A stretch of 64,000 bases of DNA, from positions 62,001 to 126,000 of the forward strand of contig JAHBUW010000006.1 in NCBI GenBank assembly GCA_019637875.1. Direction: 5' to 3'. The notes under the pieces are model-generated. The model had not been told where the DNA came from, searched no databases, and was given only the letters and a program-made list of their open reading frames with translations. How positions within the stretch are numbered: the first letter of the stretch is position 1; each line of letters opens with the position of its first letter. Shown one piece after another: positions 36,259-45,155 of this stretch. Origin of the DNA: Pseudobdellovibrionaceae bacterium (GTDB lineage Bacteria > Bdellovibrionota > Bdellovibrionia > Bdellovibrionales > Bdellovibrionaceae). The translations under genes were made by a program, and so were the position numbers.

Positions 36259-36771
36259 CTAAAGGCTTGGCAAGGCCTTCGTCATTAAGATCGCGCTTTG
36301 GCCAGGCCCGTAATAATGAGGCCTTTCGCCGACTTGAGTGAATCCCCAGTCCGCATAAAGGGCACGGGCCGGAGCGTTCAGAGCATGGACCTCGAGCCAG
36401 ATCTCGGGCTTTAAGCCCGTGAAGTACTTAAAGAATTCCGGGCCTAACTCACGCATCAGGCCCTGTCTTTGATGATCCGGATGGGTCATCAGGACCAAAA
36501 TCTCGACCGCCGCCCCGACGTCCGCCCAGAGAAGGGCCGCCCGGGGCTCATCCGCCAGCTCGCCAAAAACCCCCCGGCCGACCACCGCGTCCTTATATTG
36601 CTGGGCATTCCAATGAAATCCGGGCTGGTGCAGCCTTTCGATCCAAGACGCGATGCTCAGGACCTGGACGCTACTCAGGGGGCCATAGCGGCGGGGCGGG
36701 CTCAGAAGCCCCCCTCTTGCGGCGCGCCCAGGAAGCGGACGCGGTACTTCTTCTTCAGCACCTCGAACCAC
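36259..36771 (-). CDS. GNAT-family N-acetyltransferase (RimI-like)
   Basis: A probable acetyl-CoA-dependent N-acetyltransferase. The acetyl-CoA loop is THPDHQRQGLM (R/Q-x-x-G-x pattern), preceded by the strand VEILVLM and followed by LEVHALNAPARALYADWGF and VGERPHYYGPGQSAILMTKAL, typical of RimI. The coordinate given is the maximum frame. The first roughly 22 codons overlap the upstream gene and look non-coding, and no ATG, GTG or TTG with a ribosome site is visible near residue 30, so the start is unresolved. Real protein is probably about 140-150 residues. A terminator follows. Confidence 0.8.
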   Translation of the reverse strand: MVRGAEEEVPRPLPGRAARGGLLSPPRRYGPLSSVQVLSIASWIERLHQPGFHWNAQQYKDAVVGRGVFGELADEPRAALLWADVGAAVEILVLMTHPDHQRQGLMRELGPEFFKYFTGLKPEIWLEVHALNAPARALYADWGFTQVGERPHYYGPGQSAILMTKALPSL

Positions 36772-37454
36772 TCTTTGAGTTTTTGATCCGTTTTATCGCG
36801 CGCGAGGACCTCTTTGATCGATTTCTTAAACTGGTCGAAGGGATAGGGGCCGAACTTCGCGCGGTTCGCCTCGAAGTAGGCTTTCGCTTCGTCGTCCGAC
36901 ACCATCTGCGACGAGCCTTCGGATTTAAATTCCAGAAACGCGCGCGAACGGAGTTTGCGTTTCAAGATCAACTGCACTTCGCCGATCTCCGGCGCCCACT
37001 GCTTCCATTGCGGAACGATGGCGAAATCGATCATCAGGCGCGTAGAGTACTTCTGCAGATCGAGCTGATTCACCTCGGCCACCGCGAAGTTCTCGGCCTC
37101 GAGATTGATCATCAGATCGATCATCACGCGTGAGACTTGATCACGAAACGACGGACTCTCCAGAGACAAAAACCAGGATTCCTTTTCGGCGCGGCGGAGC
37201 GTTTCCGACGGACGATCTTGAATGGCGTACAGCCACTGTTCGATCACGCCCGACAGGATCACATCTCTTGAGGTCAGAATTTGGTCGCCGACTTGGCCGA
37301 CCGCACGCACGGTCAGAATTGGCGGCGGCGTTTTCGCAACCGCGGTCGACGATGTCGCGGCAACACCCGACGGAGCCGCCGTGGCCGCGGGTTGTGCGAC
37401 GCTTGTCATCGGAAGAGCCAAGGTCATCAAAAAGATCAGAATCCGTTTCGCCAT
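36702..37454 (-). CDS. Periplasmic SurA-N-like chaperone lacking a PPIase domain
   Basis: The start at 37454 gives a signal peptide (AKRILIFLMTLALPMTSVAQ) and has GAGGGAG just upstream; the longer frame is not signal-like. The mature part has an Ala/Pro linker, then a SurA/PpiD-type N-terminal region (VGQVGDQILTSRDVILSG) and a C-terminal helical region (YFEANRAKFG, FEVLKKKYRVRFLG). No parvulin domain is visible in 250 residues. A role in outer-membrane protein folding is an inference. Confidence 0.78.
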   Translation of the reverse strand: MAKRILIFLMTLALPMTSVAQPAATAAPSGVAATSSTAVAKTPPPILTVRAVGQVGDQILTSRDVILSGVIEQWLYAIQDRPSETLRRAEKESWFLSLESPSFRDQVSRVMIDLMINLEAENFAVAEVNQLDLQKYSTRLMIDFAIVPQWKQWAPEIGEVQLILKRKLRSRAFLEFKSEGSSQMVSDDEAKAYFEANRAKFGPYPFDQFKKSIKEVLARDKTDQKLKEWFEVLKKKYRVRFLGAPQEGGF

Positions 37455-37721
37455 CGCTCCCTCAGTGTCGCACATCCCACCCGCGACGCAAAGCCGTGGA
37501 GCCCAAGAACCAGGCCGACGCAGTGCCGGAACCCTGCGATATCCCCTGGGACACGCCCAAGGGAAGGGGTTTCGAGAGTGCACGGCGTATTCTGCGAGTC
37601 TTCGATATCGTATTCCGGTGCATTGACGAAACCGGGGTCTTCAAGCGACTTTGAACGAGTCGCGACACGGAAAAGAAAACAAACGAATACAGACTTTAAA
37701 ACTCAAACTATGGAGCACAAC

Positions 37722-38291
37722 ATGAAACAAACTCTTCTTTCAACTCTGGCCTTGATTCCTCTTTTGATCGGCGCCGGCATCCCCGCTCACGCGAACCCTT
37801 CGACTCCGACGGACAAACCTATCCGCTTTGCGAAAGTCAAAGTCCAAGCGACGAAGCTGTTCAAGGAGCAGCAAGCCGATGGCACCTACGCTTACAAGAC
37901 CGAAGTCATTTGTAACGTCACGGGAGTCGCCCCCGTCCTGGGCGCCGATGCGAAAAATCCCGAGATTGATCCCGCGAACATCATGACCTGCGATACGACA
38001 CTGAAAATCGGACCGTCGCGCCTGATGCTGATGGGATACGTTGCGGAACAAAAAAATGTCGACATGTTCGGCGACGGAGTCCTCATGGACTTCAAGTCTT
38101 TCGGCACATCCGTTTGGGTGCAAACGAAGAGCGGCACTTTCGCGAAATCGCTTCCCCCGTCCATCAACGCGGTGGAACCCAACGCGCGGATGCTGGTGAC
38201 GAATGTGTGGGGTGAAAACTTGAGCTCCGATCAAGACGGCGACCGCGTCCTTGAAGAACGCATCAACGTCATCTTCAAGTTTGAGGACTAA
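37722..38291 (+). CDS. Secreted protein of unknown function
   Basis: A 189-residue protein. The start at 37722 has GGAG (37712-37715) six bases upstream. Signal peptide KQTLLSTLALIPLLIGAGIPAHA, cleaved near residue 24. The mature part is beta-rich with a Cys pair (EVICNVTG, IMTCDTT). No family recognised. The stop is followed after four bases by the next signal-peptide gene, and a TIGR02147 regulator ends the three-gene unit. Confidence 0.75.
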   Translation: MKQTLLSTLALIPLLIGAGIPAHANPSTPTDKPIRFAKVKVQATKLFKEQQADGTYAYKTEVICNVTGVAPVLGADAKNPEIDPANIMTCDTTLKIGPSRLMLMGYVAEQKNVDMFGDGVLMDFKSFGTSVWVQTKSGTFAKSLPPSINAVEPNARMLVTNVWGENLSSDQDGDRVLEERINVIFKFED

Positions 38292-38295
38292 GCCG

Positions 38296-38826
38296 ATGCT
38301 TCGCCCGAATTATCTCAGCCTGATTTTACTCTGTGGGGTGGCTTTCGCCGCCCCCCGGGCGTTTCCGATTTCCCGAGTCGGAAACTCCGTCATCGCAGAC
38401 CCCGAATTGGGTTTTCAGGCCCAGATTCCGCCGAGCTTTTTCGACGTCCGCAACCTCGGCGATGGCGCCCTCCGCTTGACGGCCCCCCTCGCGGGCGGTG
38501 TCTTCTTCGGTCCCCACGCGACGACGAACGCGACGCTCGATCTCTACCGGCTGGCCACCGAGTATCCGGCCCTTCCCGACACGAGCCGCGACGGCACCCT
38601 CGCCTACTACCAAGGCCTTGGCGCCACGTGGACGCTCCTGCAGACTCCGGAACCCTGTGTCCTCGCGTTGAGCGCGGTCAACGGGGCGACGACGACGACC
38701 GTCCTGTCATGGGGTGAACGCAAGGGTGTGGTCATCGTGGGGGCGCCGCAAGCGCAGGTTCAAGCCGCGCTGGCGCAGTTGATCGGAAGCCTGACGCTCG
38801 ACGGGGGCCGCTGCGTATGGAAATGA
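38296..38826 (+). CDS. Secreted protein of unknown function
   Basis: A 176-residue protein with signal peptide (LRPNYLSLILLCGVAFA). The start at 38296 has GAGGA eight bases upstream. The mature region (DPELGFQAQIPPSFFDVRNL, later GERKGVVIVGAPQAQV) has the look of a PsbP/SCP2-like periplasmic alpha-beta domain, but I do not claim a family. It overlaps the next gene by 10 bases. Confidence 0.72.
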   Translation: MLRPNYLSLILLCGVAFAAPRAFPISRVGNSVIADPELGFQAQIPPSFFDVRNLGDGALRLTAPLAGGVFFGPHATTNATLDLYRLATEYPALPDTSRDGTLAYYQGLGATWTLLQTPEPCVLALSAVNGATTTTVLSWGERKGVVIVGAPQAQVQAALAQLIGSLTLDGGRCVWK

Positions 38827-39683
38827 CGACGCCTCCGGAAAACGCGCCCCGCCCCTCGATCTACCGTTACCGCGACTATCGCCGTTTTCTGGCCGACATC
38901 TACGCGTTCAAAAAAAGTCTGCGCGCCGGTTTTTCCTACCGGCGCTTTTCGCAGCTCGCGGGACTCAAAAGCCCCAACTACTTGCAGCTCGTCATCCAAG
39001 GACAGCGCAAGCTCTCGGAAGAGGTCGCCGAGGCGATCGCCACCGCCCTGCACCTCAGCGCGGACGAGAAGGCCTACTTCGTCGCTTTGGTCGGTTTCGA
39101 AAACGCGAAAACCGAATCCGGCCGCGAGAAAATGCAGGCCGAGATCTTTCGGCGCACCAAAAAGCTCGCCAGCCGCGAGATCCCACGCGCCCAAGCCGAG
39201 GTGCTGACGGAGTGGTACCATCTGCTCGTGCGCGAGCTCGTCGCGCTTCCGGACTTCGAAGCCTCGGGGGAGTGGATCTCGCGACGCCTGCGGGACCTCA
39301 TCAGCGTGGCCGAAGCCGAGGCCTCGCTCTCGCTTCTGGAAAAGAGCGGCTTCCTTCGTCAAGAGAACGGCCGCTACCGGCAGACCGAGCCCGTGATCGA
39401 TACGGGCGACGCGTTCAACGAACTGCAGATCTTGTCCCACCATCGCCGGATGCTCGAGACCTGGATGCGGGTGCTGCCACGCCTGGACCGCGACAAACGC
39501 GAGCTGGGAATTTTGAACATCCCGATTTCCAGCGACAAACTGCCCGAGCTGAAAGCCCGTATCCGTCGTTTTCAAGACGAGATCATCGGTTGGTTGGAAT
39601 CCGAAACCGCCCCCGACCGCATCGTTCAGCTGGGGACCTACATGATCCCCATCACCGGTCCCGGCGAGGGGCATGAGTCCTAA
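38817..39683 (+). CDS. TIGR02147-family transcriptional regulator
   Basis: The TIGR02147 family is abundant in Bdellovibrionota and Fibrobacteres. Signature features: SIYRYRDYRRFLADIYAFKK at the N terminus, the helix-turn-helix-like FSYRRFSQLAGLKSPNYLQLVIQGQRKLS (about 40-68), a central helical region, and the C-terminal FQDEIIGWLESET. Length is 288, as expected. It is last of a three-gene unit with two secreted proteins, suggesting it regulates them. Stop TAA is the 3-nt loop of GTCC-TAA-GGAC and overlaps the stop of the convergent gene. Confidence 0.88.
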   Translation: MEMTTPPENAPRPSIYRYRDYRRFLADIYAFKKSLRAGFSYRRFSQLAGLKSPNYLQLVIQGQRKLSEEVAEAIATALHLSADEKAYFVALVGFENAKTESGREKMQAEIFRRTKKLASREIPRAQAEVLTEWYHLLVRELVALPDFEASGEWISRRLRDLISVAEAEASLSLLEKSGFLRQENGRYRQTEPVIDTGDAFNELQILSHHRRMLETWMRVLPRLDRDKRELGILNIPISSDKLPELKARIRRFQDEIIGWLESETAPDRIVQLGTYMIPITGPGEGHES

Positions 39684-39970
39684 GGACGGGACGGCGCTTC
39701 GCTGAGCCAGAGGTGCTGACGGCACTCATAACAATAGAGGCGCGGGAAATCCGACCCGAAATGAAGAACCGCGTCCTTGAGCGGCTTCCCGCACGACGGA
39801 CAGTTCGTCCCCTGCAAGGACAACCGCCGCGTCTCGCGAAGTTTGACAAAAAAGTAGCCGAGACCGGCCAAGAAAAAGCCAGGCACGAGCACGAAATGCA
39901 AACCGGGAAGAGGGATCGAGAGCAGCGCCGCGGCCCAGAAGCCACCCAAAAACTGAAGTGCTCGCTTCAT
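39680..39970 (-). CDS. Small membrane protein with zinc ribbon
   Basis: A 96-residue product from the ATG at 39970 (longer frames run into the tRNA). Two hydrophobic segments (about residues 5-20 and 24-42) are followed by a ribbon with CPSC and CYEC pairs separated by about 22 residues. No family recognised. The stop TAG overlaps the stop of the TIGR02147 gene within a palindrome. No clear ribosome site, so moderate confidence. Confidence 0.6.
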   Translation of the reverse strand: MKRALQFLGGFWAAALLSIPLPGLHFVLVPGFFLAGLGYFFVKLRETRRLSLQGTNCPSCGKPLKDAVLHFGSDFPRLYCYECRQHLWLSEAPSRP

Positions 39971-40076
39971 TCGTCGCGGCGACGACAAAAATTCGATTTC
40001 GTTGGTCACGAGAGTGGGAGTCGCATTTCCGCATTCGATCTGAAGCACGCGGAGGATCCTCAAAAGAGTCAAGAAG

Positions 40077-40164
40077 TGGTGGCCCCGGGGAGAATCGAAC
40101 TCCCACGCCCGCAAAGGGCACTGGATTTTGAGTCCAGCGCGTCTACCAATTCCACCACAGGGCC
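40077..40164 (-). tRNA. tRNA-Leu (anticodon CAA)
   Basis: Read on the minus strand, the acceptor stem GGCCCTG pairs with CGGGGCC. The anticodon stem-loop CTGGA-CTCAAAA-TCCAG gives anticodon CAA (codon UUG). A long variable arm (GCCC/GGGC) and a T arm with GTTCGATTC complete a class II tRNA. A discriminator A and an encoded CCA are present (40077-40080). 88 nt including CCA. Confidence 0.95.
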
Positions 40165-40461
40165 ACGGTCACGGCGGCTTTATTCAGTAAAGCCCACCAA
40201 TTGGAGTCCTCAGAAATAGAGGGAGTTCGCGAGGAGCTCAAGGAAATTCTTACCCGCCTTGTCACAAGCCTCGTCACTTGCCCAAGACGTGTGCCACTCC
40301 ACCCTCTTCCGCCTGAGACAAAAATTGACGCAGTGTCGAAGACTTAGCGATTCGGTCCATTTGCCCGTTTTTGGGCACGGCCGTTGCTCATGGGTCTTCC
40401 CGAGTTTCAAACACATGATCAAAGTCATTCGCAGGGGCGGGTGATTGTAAGGAGAGAGACT
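40165..40461. other. 297-bp intergenic region
   Basis: Between tRNA-Leu and the coiled-coil barrel gene. Only short unconvincing open frames occur. A small hairpin TGCCC-gttttt-GGGCA is centred near 40367. A TTGACG at about 40327 could be a -35 box but lacks a good -10. It may hold a promoter or a small RNA; I see nothing decisive. Confidence 0.5.
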
Positions 40462-41835
40462 ATGAAACGACTGGCTTTAATCGCCGTCCTCGCACTCGTG
40501 CCGGCATCGATGGTGCTCGCGCAGAGTTCATTGGATGACGAAATCAATGCGGAACTGGACCGCATGTACCAAGTGCGCAACTCGGCGCCCTCCGTACAGG
40601 TGAACGTCCAAGCAAGTCCGAATCAGAATCAATCCGCGGGGCAAGTGACCGATATTGGTCAGCGGACCGAGGCGAAAGCCGCGACCGTCACGACCACGGA
40701 AGTGGAAACCAAAGTGGTTCAGAAACAGCCCACGACCGTGATCGAAGCTTCGCCTTTGACCGAGTCGCGCGCGGACCGTCTGCGCAAAGCGCGCCAAGAC
40801 GCCGAAATGAAAACCGAAGAAAAGCTGGTCGAGCGCATCGAGCACTCGCGCCTGGAAGACGAACGCCGTCGTGCGGAAGTCCTTTTCGGTGATCGTTTCA
40901 ACAAGCTCATGAACCAGAGCGAGCAAAAAGCCGCTCAGGAAACCGAGCAAAAACAGATCATCGTGAACGAAAATTATGGCGTTCAAGGTGATGTCACGCA
41001 AGGTGCGCAGGCTTCGTCGCAGCAAACTGCGGTGCAAGAGCAAAAAGCGCAACCCGTGATGGTGGACGTGCCGGCGCAACAGCCCGTTTACGTTCCCGTA
41101 CCGGTGATCGTGCAGCAGCCCGAGGTCAAAAAGGCCGAAGAGTCGCAGGTCGTGATCATCGATAAAAAAGAAGAGACGATCATCGACCGCGAAGCGATCA
41201 AAAACGAACTCCGCGCCGAGCTCGACTCGCATAAGAAAAACGCCGAACACGAAGCCGAGACCGAAACTCGTGGCTACGTGGCCGGAATGATCGGTATGGG
41301 CGATTTCCCCGACGTGCAGAACGTCCGCGGAAACTACTCGCTCGGTTTCGCGATCGGTACGAAGATCAACGACCGTATGTTGGTCGAAGGAACCTTCCAG
41401 TACTCGAACTTCTCGATCGAGCAGATGGATAGCGGCCCCTGGGGCTACGATCCCTACTACTCGCGTATCACCGAGATGGACCAGTACACGGGTTCGGGCG
41501 TGATCAAATATCAACTGCTCGGCGGTTCGTTCCGTCCCGTAGTTGGTGGTGTCCTCGCCTACAACTACCGCACGTTCTCGGATGTGCAGTTGGCTTTCGG
41601 TAACAACGATGCGTCCTCGCACGCGGTTGACGTCGGTCTGATGGCCGGTGCCGACATCGAAGTGACGCGTTCGTTCTCGATCGGTGCGGACGTCCGCTAT
41701 ATGTGGAACGTCTTCAACCGCTCGTCGAGCGACGGCTTCCAACGCCGTTTCTCGCAACAAGTGATTGGTACAGGTACTCCCATCGAAGAGTTGAATTACC
41801 TCAACTTCTCGCTCGTGGGTCGGGCAACGTTCTAA
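40462..41835 (+). CDS. Coiled-coil outer-membrane beta-barrel protein
   Basis: A 457-residue protein. The start at 40462 has AAGGAGAG upstream. The signal peptide ends VLAQ (about residue 21). Residues about 85-170 are charged and helical (RADRLRKARQDAEMKTEEK onward), followed by a Gln/Val/Pro-rich segment and another charged helix (DREAIKNELRAELDSHKKNAEHE). The C-terminal 190 residues are a barrel with alternating Tyr/Gly strands, beginning RGYVAGMIGMGDFPD and ending in VGRATF with terminal Phe. It could bridge outer membrane and peptidoglycan. A strong terminator follows. Confidence 0.85.
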   Translation: MKRLALIAVLALVPASMVLAQSSLDDEINAELDRMYQVRNSAPSVQVNVQASPNQNQSAGQVTDIGQRTEAKAATVTTTEVETKVVQKQPTTVIEASPLTESRADRLRKARQDAEMKTEEKLVERIEHSRLEDERRRAEVLFGDRFNKLMNQSEQKAAQETEQKQIIVNENYGVQGDVTQGAQASSQQTAVQEQKAQPVMVDVPAQQPVYVPVPVIVQQPEVKKAEESQVVIIDKKEETIIDREAIKNELRAELDSHKKNAEHEAETETRGYVAGMIGMGDFPDVQNVRGNYSLGFAIGTKINDRMLVEGTFQYSNFSIEQMDSGPWGYDPYYSRITEMDQYTGSGVIKYQLLGGSFRPVVGGVLAYNYRTFSDVQLAFGNNDASSHAVDVGLMAGADIEVTRSFSIGADVRYMWNVFNRSSSDGFQRRFSQQVIGTGTPIEELNYLNFSLVGRATF

Positions 41836-41910
41836 GGTTCTCTCTTTTGGGTTGGGAACTTCGGACCGCGAAATGCCCGATGGTTTGAAGTTCCTTGGGT
41901 TATGTGGTGG

Positions 41911-41943
41911 GCCCCGTCTAGATTGTCTAGGCGGGGCTTTTTT
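41911..41943 (+). terminator. Rho-independent terminator
   Basis: GCCCCGTCTAGA (41911-41922) pairs with TCTAGGCGGGGC (41926-41937), 12 bp with one G-U and a 3-nt loop, followed by six T. It ends the coiled-coil barrel transcript 75 bases after the stop. Confidence 0.95.
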
Positions 41944-42043
41944 CATTGGACCGACGGCATTTTTATTCGTTTTTGCACGCCGGCCCTCCCCCGCCTTGCC
42001 AGAACCCCCGCCCCTTGCGAGACCCAGGGCCGAGGTTCCCCCT

Positions 42044-42892
42044 ATGCAGCTCAACAGGCTCCGCCCCTTCGCTCTCCTGCTCCCGCTTCTTTGCACCCTG
42101 AACGTCCACGCCGGATGGTGGCCCTGGGGGTCGGAAGCGGCGCCCGCCTGCCCCGCGACCTCTGAGGCCGCCGCGGTCCTGCGCGCGCACCAAGAGGCCG
42201 TTCCCCGCGACCTGTTCATGGATTGGCTCGAAAGCCTACGCAACCAGTCGCCCGCGCAGATGAAGGCCGCCAACGACCAAACGCTTCTGGATCTCGCCTG
42301 TCTGCCCGTGGGTGAGTCGCGCGGACGCGTTGTCGCGATTGACGAAGATCTCGCGACACGGCTCGTGGATTCGATCGCGCGCCACCCCATCGTCGCCGAA
42401 ACCGAAACCCGCCGCTTCAACAAACAACCCGGCGTCGAGATCGGCTTTTGTTTTGGCCGCGCGACCTACACGCACCTCATGCTGCTTCACCTGGGCGTGC
42501 TGAAAGACTCGATCAAAAAGGTCTGGGCCGTGGGAAATTTGAACTCGGGCGATCTCGTCTGGCAATTTCACGTCGCGACGATCGTGCGCGGGACGACGCC
42601 CGGGACGTGGTGGGTCCTTGACTCTTACTGGGGCGAACCGCTCGAACTGAAAGACTGGGTCCGTCAGATGAGCGCGCTCGATCCCGGGGGACAGATGCGC
42701 GTGACGATTTCCGAGCCCGAAAAGTTCAGCATGCAGATCGGCGCCTACGACCGCGTGCAGATGGGGCTCGACGTGAATGCCGAACAGGACTGGTACGCCG
42801 GCTACTTCCAACAGCTCATGCGTTGGTTCGCCGCGAAGCCCGACGTGCGCGCGCTGGGGCTCCCGACGCCGTCCGAACTCCGCGAACGCTAA
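42044..42892 (+). CDS. Secreted protein-glutaminase-like (papain-fold deamidase) protein
   Basis: A 282-residue protein. The start at 42044 gives a signal peptide (to VHA, about residue 23). A Cys-His-Asp triad stands out: Cys136 in GFCFGRATYTHL, His176 in WQFHVATIVRG, Asp193 in WWVLDSYWGEP. Spacing (40 and 17) and local sequence resemble the Chryseobacterium protein glutaminase family (Cys-41-His-20-Asp), which deamidates protein glutamines. The enzyme is therefore likely exported by the Sec route and could be a type II secretion substrate. Chemistry and targets are inferred, not shown. Confidence 0.7.
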   Translation: MQLNRLRPFALLLPLLCTLNVHAGWWPWGSEAAPACPATSEAAAVLRAHQEAVPRDLFMDWLESLRNQSPAQMKAANDQTLLDLACLPVGESRGRVVAIDEDLATRLVDSIARHPIVAETETRRFNKQPGVEIGFCFGRATYTHLMLLHLGVLKDSIKKVWAVGNLNSGDLVWQFHVATIVRGTTPGTWWVLDSYWGEPLELKDWVRQMSALDPGGQMRVTISEPEKFSMQIGAYDRVQMGLDVNAEQDWYAGYFQQLMRWFAAKPDVRALGLPTPSELRER

Positions 42893-42910
42893 AATCCCCT
42901 GTTCGGACGA

Positions 42911-42935
42911 AGCGTCTCATCATGGGACGCTCCCT
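42911..42935 (+). terminator. Possible terminator after the glutaminase-like gene
   Basis: AGCGTC (42911-42916) with GACGCT (42926-42931), a 9-nt loop, followed by CCCTTTTG. Lacks a full T run. Confidence 0.45.
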
Positions 42936-43021
42936 TTTGCGCCGGGACAGCTCATCTTGAGCCAATTCGAAAAGACCGCTTAAGAACTCTCCACCCGTCG
43001 ACTTATTCTACAAGGACGGGA

Positions 43022-45148
43022 GTGCGAAGCGTGCCGAAGGCAAAACGGGCTCAATTGAATTCATGGCTTTCGGTGGTGGCCCTCGTCCTCGTGGCGATGA
43101 CTTTCCAAAACTGCAAGCCCGTGATGGTTGCGGATGAGCTTCCGGAAGGCAGCGTCGATCTGCCCTCCATCGTCGTCGAAAAGAACTGCGGCCTTCCGCG
43201 CTCGACCCCCGTCCAACTGCGCAGCCTTTCCAACGAAGAATACAAAAATGCCGTTTACGACGTGCTCGGCGTGCAGCCGGATCTTTCGTCCATCCTACCG
43301 ACGAACGCCCTTGGCCCGAGCGGCTTCCGTAACGACGCACAGGCGCTCGGAAGCTTCGATCTCGATCACCTCAACAAATTCTATAACGCCGCCGAGCGCG
43401 TGGCCTCGACCTTGATCGCCGGGTACAACAACTCATCCAGTCCCTACTTCAAAGTGTTCCACTGCTCGATCACACCGCCGCCGTCGGACGCCTTGGTGAT
43501 TGCCTCGAATCTAAAAGTCGCCGCCAAAGACATGTACCGCGATCCCGGAGCGGGAAGCTTCGGGGCCAACAGCGGCACCGAAGGCTATATGCTTTGGTCG
43601 AATGGACGCATTTCACAAAAATTCTTCACCACGAAAACGGGTGAACACACGATCACCATTCGCGCCCTGCAAACCGACATGCCCGCAAACTTTCCGGCCG
43701 CCCGCATGGTCGTCATGGTGAACGGCGCGGTCGAACAAGAGATCAACGTGACCTCGACCGTCGAAGCGAGCTACGTGGTGAATTTGAATCTCGTCGCCGG
43801 CTCGCATGACGTCGTGCTGCTCTTCGATAACGACGGCATGGAGACCGTAGGCGCGACGACCTACGACCGTAACCTCATCGTGCGCAATCTGACCTGGACG
43901 GGCCTACCGCCGGGCCCCGCCGCCCCCACCGGCAACGCCTGCCTGCAAAAGGTCTTTACGGAAATGAGCGCGCGCCTGTTCCGCATGGGTGATGGCGAAG
44001 CGGAAATCGCCGCGCAAGCCACGCGGATGGTGAGCTTGGTGAATGACGCCAATATTCTGCAACGTGGCCTTGGGGACGCGGTCGTGTCGCTGCTGATGGA
44101 TCCGCGTTTCATGCTCGTCCGTCACGCGGCGAACGACGGCAAACTCACCGAGTTCGGACTCGCGTCGAAGTTGTCTTTCCTGCTGTGGCAGTCGGTCCCG
44201 GACGAGACCTTGCGCGCGGAGGCCGCCGCCGCCCGCCTGTCCGACCCGGCCGTCCTCAAAACCCAAGTGAAACGGATGCTGAAGGACGACCGCGCCAAAC
44301 GTTTAGCCTCGGTTTTACGTAAAGAATGGTTGGGTCTCGCGAGTTTCGAAAGCGCCACCTTCACGGGTCTTTCGACGGCCTTGCAAAATGCTTACACCAC
44401 CGAGACTTCGATGTTCCTGGAAGATCTGATCCAATCGGATCGTCCGCTGAACTGGCTTTTGGAATCGAAGCAGACCTTCGTGAACAAAGAGCTCGCCGAG
44501 ATGTACGGGCTGAGCTTTCCCGCCGGAACCCCCGCGAACCAATTCGTCGCGCTCTCCACCGTAGGCACCGTCCGCCAGGGGATCCTGACCCACGCCTCGG
44601 TCCTCGCGGCCACCGCGGGCGGCACCACGGTCACGCACCCCGTCCGTCGCGGCGTCTGGATCCAAGACCGTATCCTTTGCGAAAAACCGCCGCCGCCCCC
44701 GCCCGGCATCCCCGCGCTGCCCACCGACGTGACGAACGAAGGTTCGATCCGCGCGCGCCTGGAAGTGCATACGAAAACGGCCTCCTGCGCGGGCTGCCAC
44801 CAGAAGATGGACCTCTACGGGCTGGGGATGGAGAACTTCGATCCCTTCGGCAAATGGCGCGAGCGCTACCACGACAACTCGGTGGTCGAATCCTACGGAT
44901 CGGACCGCAAAGCCGGCCTGGAATTCGCGAACTCGCGCCAGCTGGTCGAGCAGCTTCCCAAAGTGAGTCAGGCGCATTCCTGCATCGCCCAAAGTTTAGT
45001 CCGTTTAGGTGAAAATCGGCCCGCAAACTCCTACGAGAAGTGCGCTTCGAGCCACACGGGCTATATCGCGTTCAACTCGGGGACCGTCTTTTCCGATTAT
45101 GTTTACGAGCTGGTGTCGAGCCCGAATTTCTCGATGCAGGCGGAGTGA
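43022..45148 (+). CDS. DUF1592/DUF1588-type protein with a single heme-c motif
   Basis: A 708-residue exported protein of the group described mainly in Planctomycetes and Myxobacteria. N-terminal signal with FQNC (lipobox-like). A DUF1587-like start (LRSLSNEEYKNAVYDVLGV), a carbohydrate-binding-like insert (about 160-290, with GEHTITIRALQTDM), DUF1592 (MSARLFRMGD onward), DUF1588 and DUF1585 regions follow. The DUF1588 block contains CAGCHQKMDLYGLGMENFD, a CxxCH heme-c motif at Cys589-His593. Reaction unknown. The GTG start is tentative. It is followed by a DUF1552 gene after seven bases, the usual pairing. Confidence 0.85.
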   Translation: MRSVPKAKRAQLNSWLSVVALVLVAMTFQNCKPVMVADELPEGSVDLPSIVVEKNCGLPRSTPVQLRSLSNEEYKNAVYDVLGVQPDLSSILPTNALGPSGFRNDAQALGSFDLDHLNKFYNAAERVASTLIAGYNNSSSPYFKVFHCSITPPPSDALVIASNLKVAAKDMYRDPGAGSFGANSGTEGYMLWSNGRISQKFFTTKTGEHTITIRALQTDMPANFPAARMVVMVNGAVEQEINVTSTVEASYVVNLNLVAGSHDVVLLFDNDGMETVGATTYDRNLIVRNLTWTGLPPGPAAPTGNACLQKVFTEMSARLFRMGDGEAEIAAQATRMVSLVNDANILQRGLGDAVVSLLMDPRFMLVRHAANDGKLTEFGLASKLSFLLWQSVPDETLRAEAAAARLSDPAVLKTQVKRMLKDDRAKRLASVLRKEWLGLASFESATFTGLSTALQNAYTTETSMFLEDLIQSDRPLNWLLESKQTFVNKELAEMYGLSFPAGTPANQFVALSTVGTVRQGILTHASVLAATAGGTTVTHPVRRGVWIQDRILCEKPPPPPPGIPALPTDVTNEGSIRARLEVHTKTASCAGCHQKMDLYGLGMENFDPFGKWRERYHDNSVVESYGSDRKAGLEFANSRQLVEQLPKVSQAHSCIAQSLVRLGENRPANSYEKCASSHTGYIAFNSGTVFSDYVYELVSSPNFSMQAE

Positions 45149-45155
45149 GGAATCT

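Noticed and set aside
40325-40355. TTGACG at about 40327 as a sigma70 promoter for the barrel gene
   Set aside because: No acceptable -10 element at 16-18 bp spacing.
40210-40428. 72-codon minus-strand frame upstream of the coiled-coil barrel gene
   Set aside because: No ribosome site and an unusual composition, with a competing + strand frame of similar length; likely chance in a non-coding gap.
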